Assembly (NCBI RefSeq): GCF_023823685.1
Contig: NZ_JAMXBF010000003.1
Coordinates: 1-64,000, forward strand
Origin: Pseudomonas subflava
Lineage (GTDB): Bacteria; Pseudomonadota; Gammaproteobacteria; Pseudomonadales; Pseudomonadaceae
Direction: 5' to 3'
Length of the DNA stretch: 64,000 bases
A program made the translations under genes and the position numbers. This document shows, in pieces, positions 17,433-24,191 of the stretch (position 1 is its first letter; each line of letters opens with the position of its first letter). The notes beneath the pieces were generated by a model. That model had not been told where the DNA came from and searched no databases. It worked only from the letters and a program-made list of their open reading frames with translations.

Positions 17433-19090
17433 CCTGGCTGCCGCTCGCCGAGCTGCTGCTGCAACCCCTGGCCGGCCGCGCCGTGGCGCTGGAGCCGGCG
17501 CTCGACCATGCCCAGCTGCAACAGCGCGCCCTGCGCATGGCCGGAGCGCTGCAGGCGCGCGGCGTGCAGCGCGTGGCGCTGTACCTGGAAGACGCCGGTG
17601 AGCTGGCCATCGCCCTGCTCGGCGCCTGGCGTGCCGGGGTCGCCGTGCTGCTGCCGGCCGATGCCCAGGCGCAGAGCCGCCAGCGCCTGAGCGAACAGAC
17701 CGATCTGTGGCTGGACTCGCTCGTAGATCTGGACGGTGAGCCCCTGGCTCCCGCCGCCCTGAATCTCGACACCTGTAGCCTGACCCTGTGCACCTCCGGC
17801 TCCAGCGGTGAGCCCAAGCTGATCGACAAGTCCCTGCGCCAGCTGGCCAACGAGGTCGACGCCCTGGAACAGCTGTGGGGCCAGGATCTCGCCGGCGCGA
17901 CCATCTTCGGCAGCGTCGCCGCCCAGCATATCTACGGCCTGCTGTTCCGCGTGCTCTGGCCGCTGTGCGCCGGCCGCCCTTTCTGGCGCCGCGCCCTGCC
18001 CTTCCCCGAAGACCTGCAGCGCGAGAGCCTCGGCCAGCCGGCGTTCGCCTGGGTGGCCAGTCCCGCCTTGTTGAAGCGCATGGGCGACAACCTCGACTGG
18101 AATGCCCTGGGCGTGGTCCGCCGGGTGTTCTCCTCCGGCGGCGCGCTGCCGGCGGAGGTTTCCGTCGAACTGGGCGCCCAGCTCGGCCAACAGCCGAGCG
18201 AGATCTACGGCAGCTCCGAGACCGGCGGCATCGCCTGGCGCCAGGGCGGCGAGCTGTGGCAGCCGTTCCCCGGCGTGAAGTTGGGCCTGAACGACGAGGG
18301 CGCCCTGCGCATCGCCTCGCCCTACCTGCCGGCCGGGCACATCGAGCAAAGCGCGGATGCCGCCGAGCTGCAGGCCGATGGCCGCTTCGCCCTGCGCGGG
18401 CGCCTGGACCGCATCGTCAAGCTGGAAGAAAAACGCATTTCCCTGCCCATGCTGGAGCAGGCGCTGCTGAATCATGAATGGGTCGCCGATGCCCGCCTCG
18501 GGGTGATCCAGGAAGGCCGCGCCTTCCTCGGCGCCCTGCTGGCGCTGAGCCCGGCCGGCCTGCACGCCCTGCGCAACCGGGGCCGCAAGACCGTCACCGA
18601 AACCCTGCGCAAGCACCTGGCCGGCCACTGCGAGGCCATCGCGCTGCCGCGGCGCTGGCGACTGCTGCTGGAGCTGCCCTACAGCAGCCAGGGCAAGCTG
18701 GCGCAGAGCACCGTCGACGAACTGGTCGCCGCGCCGCGCCCGACCCGCGTCGAGCCGCGCAAGGCCGAGCTGGTCGACGGCGAATGGCAGCTGGAGCTGG
18801 ACGTGCCCCCGGATCTGGCCCATTTCACCGGCCACTTCCCGCAGACCCCGGTACTGCCCGGCGTGGTGCAGATCGACTGGGCCCAGCAGCTGGCGCGTAG
18901 CCTGATCGAAGAGCTGCCGCCGCGCTTCTGCGGCATGGAAGTGCTCAAGTTCCAGCAATTGGTGCGCCCCGGCGACCGCATCCAGCTGACCCTGCGTTTC
19001 GACGCCGAGCGCGGCAAGTTGTACTTCGCCTACCGCAATGGCGAGGCGCCGTGCTCGTCCGGGCGCATCCTGCTGGGGGCGATGCAGTGA
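17429..19090 (+). CDS. Adenylation enzyme fused to ApeI-type dehydratase
   Basis: 553 residues, two domains. Residues 1-440 form an AMP-binding ligase: P-loop 'TSGSSGEPK' at 122-130, 'YGSSETGG' at about 260-267, and the '[15 protein letters not shown]' hinge. It should activate the aryl starter (4-hydroxybenzoate-like) for an ACP. Residues 445-553 form a hotdog dehydratase of the ApeI type: '[19 protein letters not shown]' with likely catalytic H469. In other species these are two genes. ATG at 17429 has AAGGAGG six bases upstream and overlaps the previous stop by 4 bases; an in-frame ATG 33 bases earlier lacks such a site. Confidence 0.9.
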   Translation: MTWLPLAELLLQPLAGRAVALEPALDHAQLQQRALRMAGALQARGVQRVALYLEDAGELAIALLGAWRAGVAVLLPADAQAQSRQRLSEQTDLWLDSLVDLDGEPLAPAALNLDTCSLTLCTSGSSGEPKLIDKSLRQLANEVDALEQLWGQDLAGATIFGSVAAQHIYGLLFRVLWPLCAGRPFWRRALPFPEDLQRESLGQPAFAWVASPALLKRMGDNLDWNALGVVRRVFSSGGALPAEVSVELGAQLGQQPSEIYGSSETGGIAWRQGGELWQPFPGVKLGLNDEGALRIASPYLPAGHIEQSADAAELQADGRFALRGRLDRIVKLEEKRISLPMLEQALLNHEWVADARLGVIQEGRAFLGALLALSPAGLHALRNRGRKTVTETLRKHLAGHCEAIALPRRWRLLLELPYSSQGKLAQSTVDELVAAPRPTRVEPRKAELVDGEWQLELDVPPDLAHFTGHFPQTPVLPGVVQIDWAQQLARSLIEELPPRFCGMEVLKFQQLVRPGDRIQLTLRFDAERGKLYFAYRNGEAPCSSGRILLGAMQ

Positions 19091-19115
19091 GGCTGTGGGT
19101 GTCTGACGCCGCCTT

Positions 19116-19179
19116 CGTAGGGTGGATGGCCGCAGCCATCCACCATGGTGGGCAAGCCTTCGGCGTTGCCCACCCTACG
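19116..19179. repeat. Palindromic intergenic element with nested hairpins (copy A)
   Basis: 64 bp between the adenylation and glycosyltransferase genes. Outer 10-base arms CGTAGGGTGG / CCACCCTACG enclose two hairpins: GGTGGATGG-N6-CCATCCACC and GGTGGGCAA-N9-TTGCCCACC (the last with one offset base). This is the architecture of REP/BIME-like or small MITE-like elements seen scattered in Pseudomonas genomes. It ends 22 bases before the next start codon. Confidence 0.75.
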
Positions 19180-19201
19180 CCGCGCTATGGAGAATGTCCC
19201 C

Positions 19202-19936
19202 ATGCATAGCCCCTGCGCCGTGATCCCGGTCTACAACCACGAGCACGCCCTGCCCGTGGTGGTCGCCGCATTGCACGAAGCCGGCCTGCCCTGCGTGCTG
19301 GTCGACGATGCCTCCAGCCCGAGCTGCGCGACGGTGATGGATGAACTGGCAGCTCAAGAAAATACTTACCTGGTGCGCCTGCCGGTGAACCAGGGCAAGG
19401 GCGGCGCGGTGATGGCCGGCCTGCGCGAGGCGCAGCGCCTGGGCTTTACCCACGCTCTGCAGGTGGACGCCGACGGCCAGCACGACCTGGCCGATATCGC
19501 CACCTTCCTCGGCACTTCCCGCGAGCATCCGCAGGCGCTGGTCTGCGGCTACCCGCAGTACGACGCCAGCGTGCCGAAGAGCCGCCTGTACGCACGCTAC
19601 CTGACCCACATCTGGGTGTGGATCAACAGCCTGTCGCTGTCGATCCGCGATGCCATGTGCGGCTTCCGCGTCTACCCGCTGCCGGCCACGGTGGCGCTGC
19701 TCGACGCCAGCAACCTGGGCAAGCGCATGGATTTCGACCCGGAGATCCTGGTGCGCCTGGCTTGGCGCAACCAGCCGATGCAGTGGCTGCCGACCAGGGT
19801 GCATTATCCGCTGGACGGCCTGTCGCACTTCCGCCTGTTCCACGACAACGCGCTGATCTCGAAGATGCACGCCAAGCTGTTCTTCGGCATGTTGCTGCGC
19901 GCGCCGCTGATCCTCTGGCGCAGGTGGCGCGGATGA
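19202..19936 (+). CDS. Family 2 glycosyltransferase (aryl polyene)
   Basis: 244 residues, cytosolic face of the membrane. The GT-A nucleotide-sugar fold is clear: 'CAVIPVYNHEHALPVVVAAL' at the start, 'NQGKGGAVMAGLREA', then the metal/sugar motif 'VDADGQHD' and 'DAMCGFRVYP'. It probably adds a sugar to the aryl polyene lipid, as in other such operons. ATG at 19202 is preferred because GGAGA lies 8 bases upstream; earlier in-frame starts fall inside the palindromic element. The stop overlaps the next start (ATGA). Confidence 0.9.
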   Translation: MHSPCAVIPVYNHEHALPVVVAALHEAGLPCVLVDDASSPSCATVMDELAAQENTYLVRLPVNQGKGGAVMAGLREAQRLGFTHALQVDADGQHDLADIATFLGTSREHPQALVCGYPQYDASVPKSRLYARYLTHIWVWINSLSLSIRDAMCGFRVYPLPATVALLDASNLGKRMDFDPEILVRLAWRNQPMQWLPTRVHYPLDGLSHFRLFHDNALISKMHAKLFFGMLLRAPLILWRRWRG

Positions 19937-20865
19937 CCGGGCAGAAGGCCGAACACTGGGCCGGCCAGCGCGAACGCGGCCACTTCCTGTTGATGAAGTT
20001 CACCGCCGGCGCCGTGCGCCTGCTCGGCCGCCGCGCGCTGACGCCGCTGTTGTACGCCATCGTCCTGTACTTTTTCGTCTTCGGTCGCCAGGCGCGGCGC
20101 AGCATCCGCCAGTACCAGCACAACCTGGCCAGCTGGAGCGGGCGCAGCGAGCTGGCGCCGCGCTTCGGCTCGGTGTTCGCCCAGTTCATGGCCTTCGCCG
20201 ATGCCCTGCTGGACAAGCTCGACGTGTGGAACGGCCGCCTCGGCCTGGAGCAGATCACCCTGATCGACCCCGACGGCATCCGCCAGCGCCTGCACCGCGA
20301 GCCGCGCGGGCAGATGCTGGTGGGCGCCCACCTGGGCAACCTCGAGGTGTGCCGCGCCCTGGCCGAGCTGGGCGAGAAGGTGCAGATGAACGTGCTGGTG
20401 CACACCAAGCACGCCGAGCAGTTCAACCGCCTGCTCGGCGAGGCCGGCGCCAGCCACCTGCGGCTGATCCAGGTCAGCGAACTGGACCCGGCGATCATGC
20501 TGCAGCTGTCCGAGCGCCTGGAGCGCGGCGAGTGGCTGGCGATCGCCGGCGACCGCGTGCCGCTGCATGGCGGGCGCAACGTCAGCGTGAATTTCCTCGG
20601 CCATTCGGCCGCTTTCCCGCAAGGGCCCTGGCTGCTGGCCGGACTCCTGCAATGCCCGGTCAACCTGATGAGCTGCCTGAAGATCGACGGCCGCTACCAG
20701 GTGATCCTCGAACGCTTCGCCGAGCGCGTGCAGTGGACGCGCAAGGAACGCGACGAGGTGATCCGCGGCTGGGTACAACGCTATGCCGAGCGTCTTGGCG
20801 AACGCTGCCTGAACGCTCCGCGGCAATGGTTCAACTTCTACCCGTTCTGGAATGCCCATGACTGA
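19933..20865 (+). CDS. LpxL/HtrB-like acyltransferase (aryl polyene)
   Basis: 310 residues. One membrane span near 35-55 and then the lysophospholipid/lipid A acyltransferase pattern: 'GAHLGNLEVCRAL' supplies H133-x4-E138, the usual catalytic pair, and 'IAGDRVPLHGGRNVSVNFLG' the later block. In aryl polyene operons this enzyme is thought to acylate the glycolipid part of the molecule. It overlaps the glycosyltransferase gene by 4 bases and the ammonia-lyase gene by 8. Confidence 0.88.
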   Translation: MTGQKAEHWAGQRERGHFLLMKFTAGAVRLLGRRALTPLLYAIVLYFFVFGRQARRSIRQYQHNLASWSGRSELAPRFGSVFAQFMAFADALLDKLDVWNGRLGLEQITLIDPDGIRQRLHREPRGQMLVGAHLGNLEVCRALAELGEKVQMNVLVHTKHAEQFNRLLGEAGASHLRLIQVSELDPAIMLQLSERLERGEWLAIAGDRVPLHGGRNVSVNFLGHSAAFPQGPWLLAGLLQCPVNLMSCLKIDGRYQVILERFAERVQWTRKERDEVIRGWVQRYAERLGERCLNAPRQWFNFYPFWNAHD

Positions 20866-22387
20866 CCACGTGACCTTCGGCGAAGCCCAGCTGACCATCG
20901 AGCAGGTGGTCGCCCTGGCCAACCGCACCACCCGCGCGCAGTTGCAGGGCGATGCCGCCTACCGCGAGAAGATCGCCAAGGGCGCGCGCTTCCTCGACAC
21001 CCTGCTGGACAAGGAAGGCGTGATCTACGGCGTCACCACCGGCTACGGCGACTCCTGCGTGGTGGCCGTGCCGCTGCACCAGGTCGAGGCGCTGCCCAAG
21101 CACCTGTTCACCTTCCATGGCTGTGGCCTGGGCAAGCTGCTCGACGAAGCCAGCACCCGCGCCGTGCTGGCCGCGCGCTTGCAGTCGCTGTGCCACGGGG
21201 TTTCCGGGGTGCGCGTGGAGCTGCTGGAGCGCCTCCAGGCCTTCCTCGAACACGATGTGCTGCCGCTGATCCCGGAAGAAGGCTCGGTTGGCGCCAGTGG
21301 CGACCTGACCCCGCTGTCCTATGTCGCCGCCACCCTCAGCGGAGAGCGCGAGGTGATGTACAAGGGCGAACGCCGCAGCGCGGCGGACGTGCATAAAGAA
21401 CTCGGCTGGACGCCGCTGACCCTGCGCCCGAAAGAAGCGCTGGCGCTGATGAACGGCACCGCGGTGATGACCGCCCTGGCCTGCCTGGCCTATTCGCGCG
21501 CCGACTACCTGCTGCAACTGGCCACCCGCATCACCGCGCTCAACGTAGTGGCGCTGGAAGGCAACCCGGAACACTTCGACGAGCGCCTGTTCGCCGCCAA
21601 GCCGCACCCGGGCCAGACCCAGGTCGCCGCCTGGCTGCGCGAAGACTTGGCCGTGGCCGAGCCGCTGCCGCCGCTGCACCGCCTGCAGGACCGCTACTCG
21701 CTGCGCTGCGCGCCGCACGTGCTCGGCGTGCTGGCCGACAGCCTGGGCCTGCTGCGCCAGTTCATCGAGATTGAGCTGAACAGCGCCAACGACAATCCGC
21801 TGTTCGACGCCGAGACCGAGCGCACCCTGCACGGCGGCCACTTCTACGGCGGGCACATCGCCTTCGCCATGGACAGCCTGAAGAACCTGGTCGGCAACGT
21901 CGCCGACCTGCTCGACCGCCAGCTCGCCCTGTTGGTCGACACCCGCTACAACCACGGCCTGCCGAGCAACCTGTCCGGCGCCCCGGCAGAAACCGCGATG
22001 ATCAACCACGGCTTCAAGGCCGTGCAGATCGGCACCAGCGCCTGGACCGCCGAAGCGCTGAAGAACACCATGCCGGCCAGCGTGTTCTCGCGCTCCACCG
22101 AGTGCCACAACCAGGACAAGGTGAGCATGGGCACCATCGCCGCGCGCGACGCCCTGCGCAGCCTGGAGCTGACCGAGCAGGTCGCCGCCGCCACTCTGCT
22201 GGCCGCCAACCAGGGTGTGTGGCTGCGCGAGCGCGCCGGCAAGACCGACATCCCCGCGCCGCTGGCCGCCATGCGCGCGCAGCTGGCCGTGGATTTTGCA
22301 CCAGTGATCGAAGACCGCGCCCTGGAAGGCGAGCTGCGCCTGTGCCTGGCGCGCATCCGCAGCCGCCACTGGGGGCTGTATGCGTGA
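20858..22387 (+). CDS. HAL/PAL/TAL-family aromatic amino acid ammonia-lyase (aryl polyene)
   Basis: 509 residues. The A146-S147-G148 triad in 'GSVGASGDLTPLSY' forms the MIO cofactor, and 'YGVTTGYGDSC' supplies the catalytic loop tyrosine. 'NSANDNPLF' and 'QDKVSMGTIAARDA' are further family blocks. The enzyme removes ammonia from an aromatic amino acid and could make an aryl starter such as a cinnamic acid. At the substrate-selecting pair (residues 86-87) I read Phe-His. This differs from the pairs I recall for TAL (His-Leu), PAL (Phe-Leu) and HAL (Ser-His), so the substrate is open. ATG 20858 is taken; ATG 20852 is also in frame. Confidence 0.9.
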   Translation: MTDHVTFGEAQLTIEQVVALANRTTRAQLQGDAAYREKIAKGARFLDTLLDKEGVIYGVTTGYGDSCVVAVPLHQVEALPKHLFTFHGCGLGKLLDEASTRAVLAARLQSLCHGVSGVRVELLERLQAFLEHDVLPLIPEEGSVGASGDLTPLSYVAATLSGEREVMYKGERRSAADVHKELGWTPLTLRPKEALALMNGTAVMTALACLAYSRADYLLQLATRITALNVVALEGNPEHFDERLFAAKPHPGQTQVAAWLREDLAVAEPLPPLHRLQDRYSLRCAPHVLGVLADSLGLLRQFIEIELNSANDNPLFDAETERTLHGGHFYGGHIAFAMDSLKNLVGNVADLLDRQLALLVDTRYNHGLPSNLSGAPAETAMINHGFKAVQIGTSAWTAEALKNTMPASVFSRSTECHNQDKVSMGTIAARDALRSLELTEQVAAATLLAANQGVWLRERAGKTDIPAPLAAMRAQLAVDFAPVIEDRALEGELRLCLARIRSRHWGLYA

Positions 22388-22396
22388 GTCGCTCGC

Positions 22397-22472
22397 GGTG
22401 CGCATGGCGCACCCTACGGACGCGATACACACGCCGTGCAGGGTGCTCTGCGTAGCGTGCGCCGTGCGCACC
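22397..22472. repeat. Palindromic intergenic element (copy B)
   Basis: 76 bp between the ammonia-lyase and thioesterase genes. The 22-base ends (22397-22418 and 22451-22472) are inverted copies of each other with two mismatches, and each end itself contains a small palindrome (GGTGCGC/GCGCACC). The CACCCTACG core is shared with copy A. The element fills nearly the whole intergenic space and ends 20 bases before the next start codon. Confidence 0.75.
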
Positions 22473-22491
22473 ACCGTCTGGGGAGCCGATC

Positions 22492-22917
22492 ATGCGTAAG
22501 GAGGGCGTGCTGCAAGCGGAGATCGAGCTGAACGTCCCGTTCTTCGACGTCGACATGATGGAAGTGGTCTGGCACGGGCACTACGTCAAATACTTCGAGG
22601 AAGCGCGCTGCGCCCTGCTCGACAAGCTCGGCCACAACTACCGGCAGATGCGCGGCGCCGGCTACGCCTGGCCGATCATCGATCTGCAGGTGCGTTATAT
22701 CCGTGGAGCGCAGTTTGGTCAGCGCATCCGCGTGCGTGCCGATCTGGTGGAGTGGGAGAACCGGCTGAAGATCAATTACCTGATCACCGATGTGGCCACC
22801 GGGGAGCGCATGACGCGCGGCAGCAGCGTGCAGGTGGCGGTGGAGATTGCGACTCGGGAGATGCTGTTGGCATCGCCTCGGGTGTTTGTTGAGGCGGTGG
22901 AGAGGGTTATTGCGTGA
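22492..22917 (+). CDS. 4HBT-type thioesterase (aryl polyene)
   Basis: 141 residues, a single hotdog domain. 'FFDVDMMEVVWHGHYVKYFEEAR' holds the Asp (D21) and His (H28) positions of YbgC/4-hydroxybenzoyl-CoA thioesterases, with strands such as 'LQVRYIRGAQFGQRIRV' after it. In aryl polyene operons this enzyme is likely the editing or starter-release thioesterase. ATG at 22492 has GGGAG six bases upstream. Confidence 0.9.
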   Translation: MRKEGVLQAEIELNVPFFDVDMMEVVWHGHYVKYFEEARCALLDKLGHNYRQMRGAGYAWPIIDLQVRYIRGAQFGQRIRVRADLVEWENRLKINYLITDVATGERMTRGSSVQVAVEIATREMLLASPRVFVEAVERVIA

Positions 22918-22950
22918 GCTGGCTCATCGCGGCTTGTCGGCAACTCGTAG

Positions 22951-22977
22951 GCTGGGTGGAGCGTAGCGACACCCAGC
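22951..22977. repeat. Short hairpin repeat
   Basis: GCTGGGTG (22951-22958) and CACCCAGC (22970-22977) around GAGCGTAGCGA, just after the thioesterase stop and before the giant palindrome. Same GTAG/GGGTG/CACCC style as the other small repeats of this operon. Confidence 0.5.
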
Positions 22978-23029
22978 AGACCGATGCCCGGCGCTTGGCC
23001 AATTACCTCAGTGCTTTGTCGCTTTCGGT

Positions 23030-23562
23030 TGCGCCCCCCCGGGCGCGTCACTTTTTCTTGTTTGCCCAAGAAAAAGTAACCAAAAAGAAGGACACCCCGA
23101 CATTCGGGTCTGTCCGCTACGCGGCCAGACTCCCCTCGCTCCGGTGCCACTCCGGGGGCCGGCTTACAAGGGCCATCCATGGCCCTTTAAGCCTCTCGCC
23201 GCATCCCTGCGGCTCGTCCCCCTGCGCAACACCTCCACTCGGCCTCCTGACGGGGACTTCCGCGCGCCTGATGCATGGGGGCGCAACCGCAGGCCAGCAT
23301 GCGTCTGCCCGCTCACAACAGAGGATGGGGCCGGGACAGGTCCCGTCAGAAGGCCGAGTGGAGTCGATCTGTAAGGGGTTGAGCGGCATGGATGCCGCGA
23401 GAGGCGCGATGGGCCAGGGATGGCCCTTCGCGACGTGCCCCTGGAAGAGTGACGGAATGAGGGAAGTCGAGCGTAGCGAGACCCGTATGCCGGGCGTGCT
23501 TTCTCTTTGGTTACTTTCTCTTTGCACGAGCAAAGAGAAAGTAACTCGCCCGGGTGGGCGAA
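23030..23562. repeat. Giant imperfect palindrome (about 530 bp), MITE-like
   Basis: The two halves are imperfect inverted copies of each other. Each end carries its own hairpin: 23050-23060 with 23067-23077 (ACTTTTTCTTG/CAAGAAAAAGT), and a perfect 15-base stem at 23511-23525 with 23530-23544. Inner blocks also match in inverted order: 'GGGCCATCC-TGGCCC' on both sides, CCACTCGGCCTCCTGACGGGG on the left against CCCGTCAGAAGGCCGAGTGG on the right, and CCCTC-x3-CCG motifs. About 80 bases at the centre (about 23257-23340) are unpaired. No transposase is encoded. Open frames on both strands here look alike because the sequence is symmetric; they are not genes. Related repeats are, as I recall, common in Pseudomonas genomes. 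Confidence 0.8.
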
Positions 23563-24191
23563 ACCCGAACCCAAAAGCCAGCTCGACAATCAGCCAAGTA
23601 ATCAAAGCCGCGAGCCTGCTGCTCCTAAGCATAAGCACCCCATACGCCCACGCCTTCGACCTGGCCGAGCTCAGCGCCCAGCTGGCCAAGCCCGCCGTGG
23701 TGCGCGGGCCGTTCGTGCAGGAGAAACACCTGCGCGCCCTGCCCACGCCGCTGACCAGCCAGGGCCAGTTCACCCTGTCCCGCGACCACGGCCTGCTCTG
23801 GCTGCTGCAGAAGCCGCTCAAGCAGGACTACCGCATCGACGACGCCGGCATCGCCCGTCGCACCGACGATGGCTGGCAACAGCAACCGGGCCAGGACGTG
23901 GCCGCCCAGCAGAGCCGCCTGTTCCTCGCGGTACTCAAAGGTGACCGCAGCGGCCTTGAGCGCGACTTCGACCTCAAGCTCAGCGGCCAACAAGACGCCT
24001 GGCAGCTCCAGCTCACCCCGCACTCCCTGCTGCTCAAGCAGATCTTCAGCGCCATCCGCATCGACGGCGGCGCGCTGGTCGAGCGCATCGAACTGATCGA
24101 GACCCAGGGCGACCGCACCGTTCTGAAACTGCCGCAGAGCCAGGCTGGCGACGGGTTGACCGAGCAGGAGCGCGCCGACCTTGTCCATTAG
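23487..24191 (+). CDS. LolA-like outer membrane lipoprotein carrier (aryl polyene), start uncertain
   Basis: The recognisable protein starts near 23586 and is about 200 residues: a hydrophobic signal-like stretch 'AASLLLLSISTPYAHA' and then the LolA-type beta-barrel half 'FDLAELSAQL...VVRGPFVQEKHLRALPTPLTSQGQF', 'LLWLLQKPLKQDYRI'. Such proteins are thought to ferry aryl polyene lipid through the periplasm. The problem is the start. There is no ATG, GTG or TTG in frame between the end of the large palindrome and the signal stretch. The nearest in-frame starts, ATG 23487 (used here) and GTG 23496, lie inside the palindrome and add about 33 foreign residues. The stop overlaps the next gene by 11 bases. 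Confidence 0.7.
   Translation: MPGVLSLWLLSLCTSKEKVTRPGGRNPNPKASSTISQVIKAASLLLLSISTPYAHAFDLAELSAQLAKPAVVRGPFVQEKHLRALPTPLTSQGQFTLSRDHGLLWLLQKPLKQDYRIDDAGIARRTDDGWQQQPGQDVAAQQSRLFLAVLKGDRSGLERDFDLKLSGQQDAWQLQLTPHSLLLKQIFSAIRIDGGALVERIELIETQGDRTVLKLPQSQAGDGLTEQERADLVH

Noticed and set aside
17363..18958. A 531-codon minus-strand frame opposite the adenylation gene
   Set aside because: Antisense shadow; the plus strand has adenylation and hotdog motifs.
20831..22474. A 547-codon minus-strand frame opposite the ammonia-lyase
   Set aside because: Antisense shadow; the plus strand has the MIO triad and family motifs.
22914..23486. N-terminal extension of the LolA-like frame and similar frames on both strands across the giant palindrome
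   Set aside because: The similar peptides on both strands arise from sequence symmetry, have no ribosome sites and no known fold; treated as repeat, not protein.
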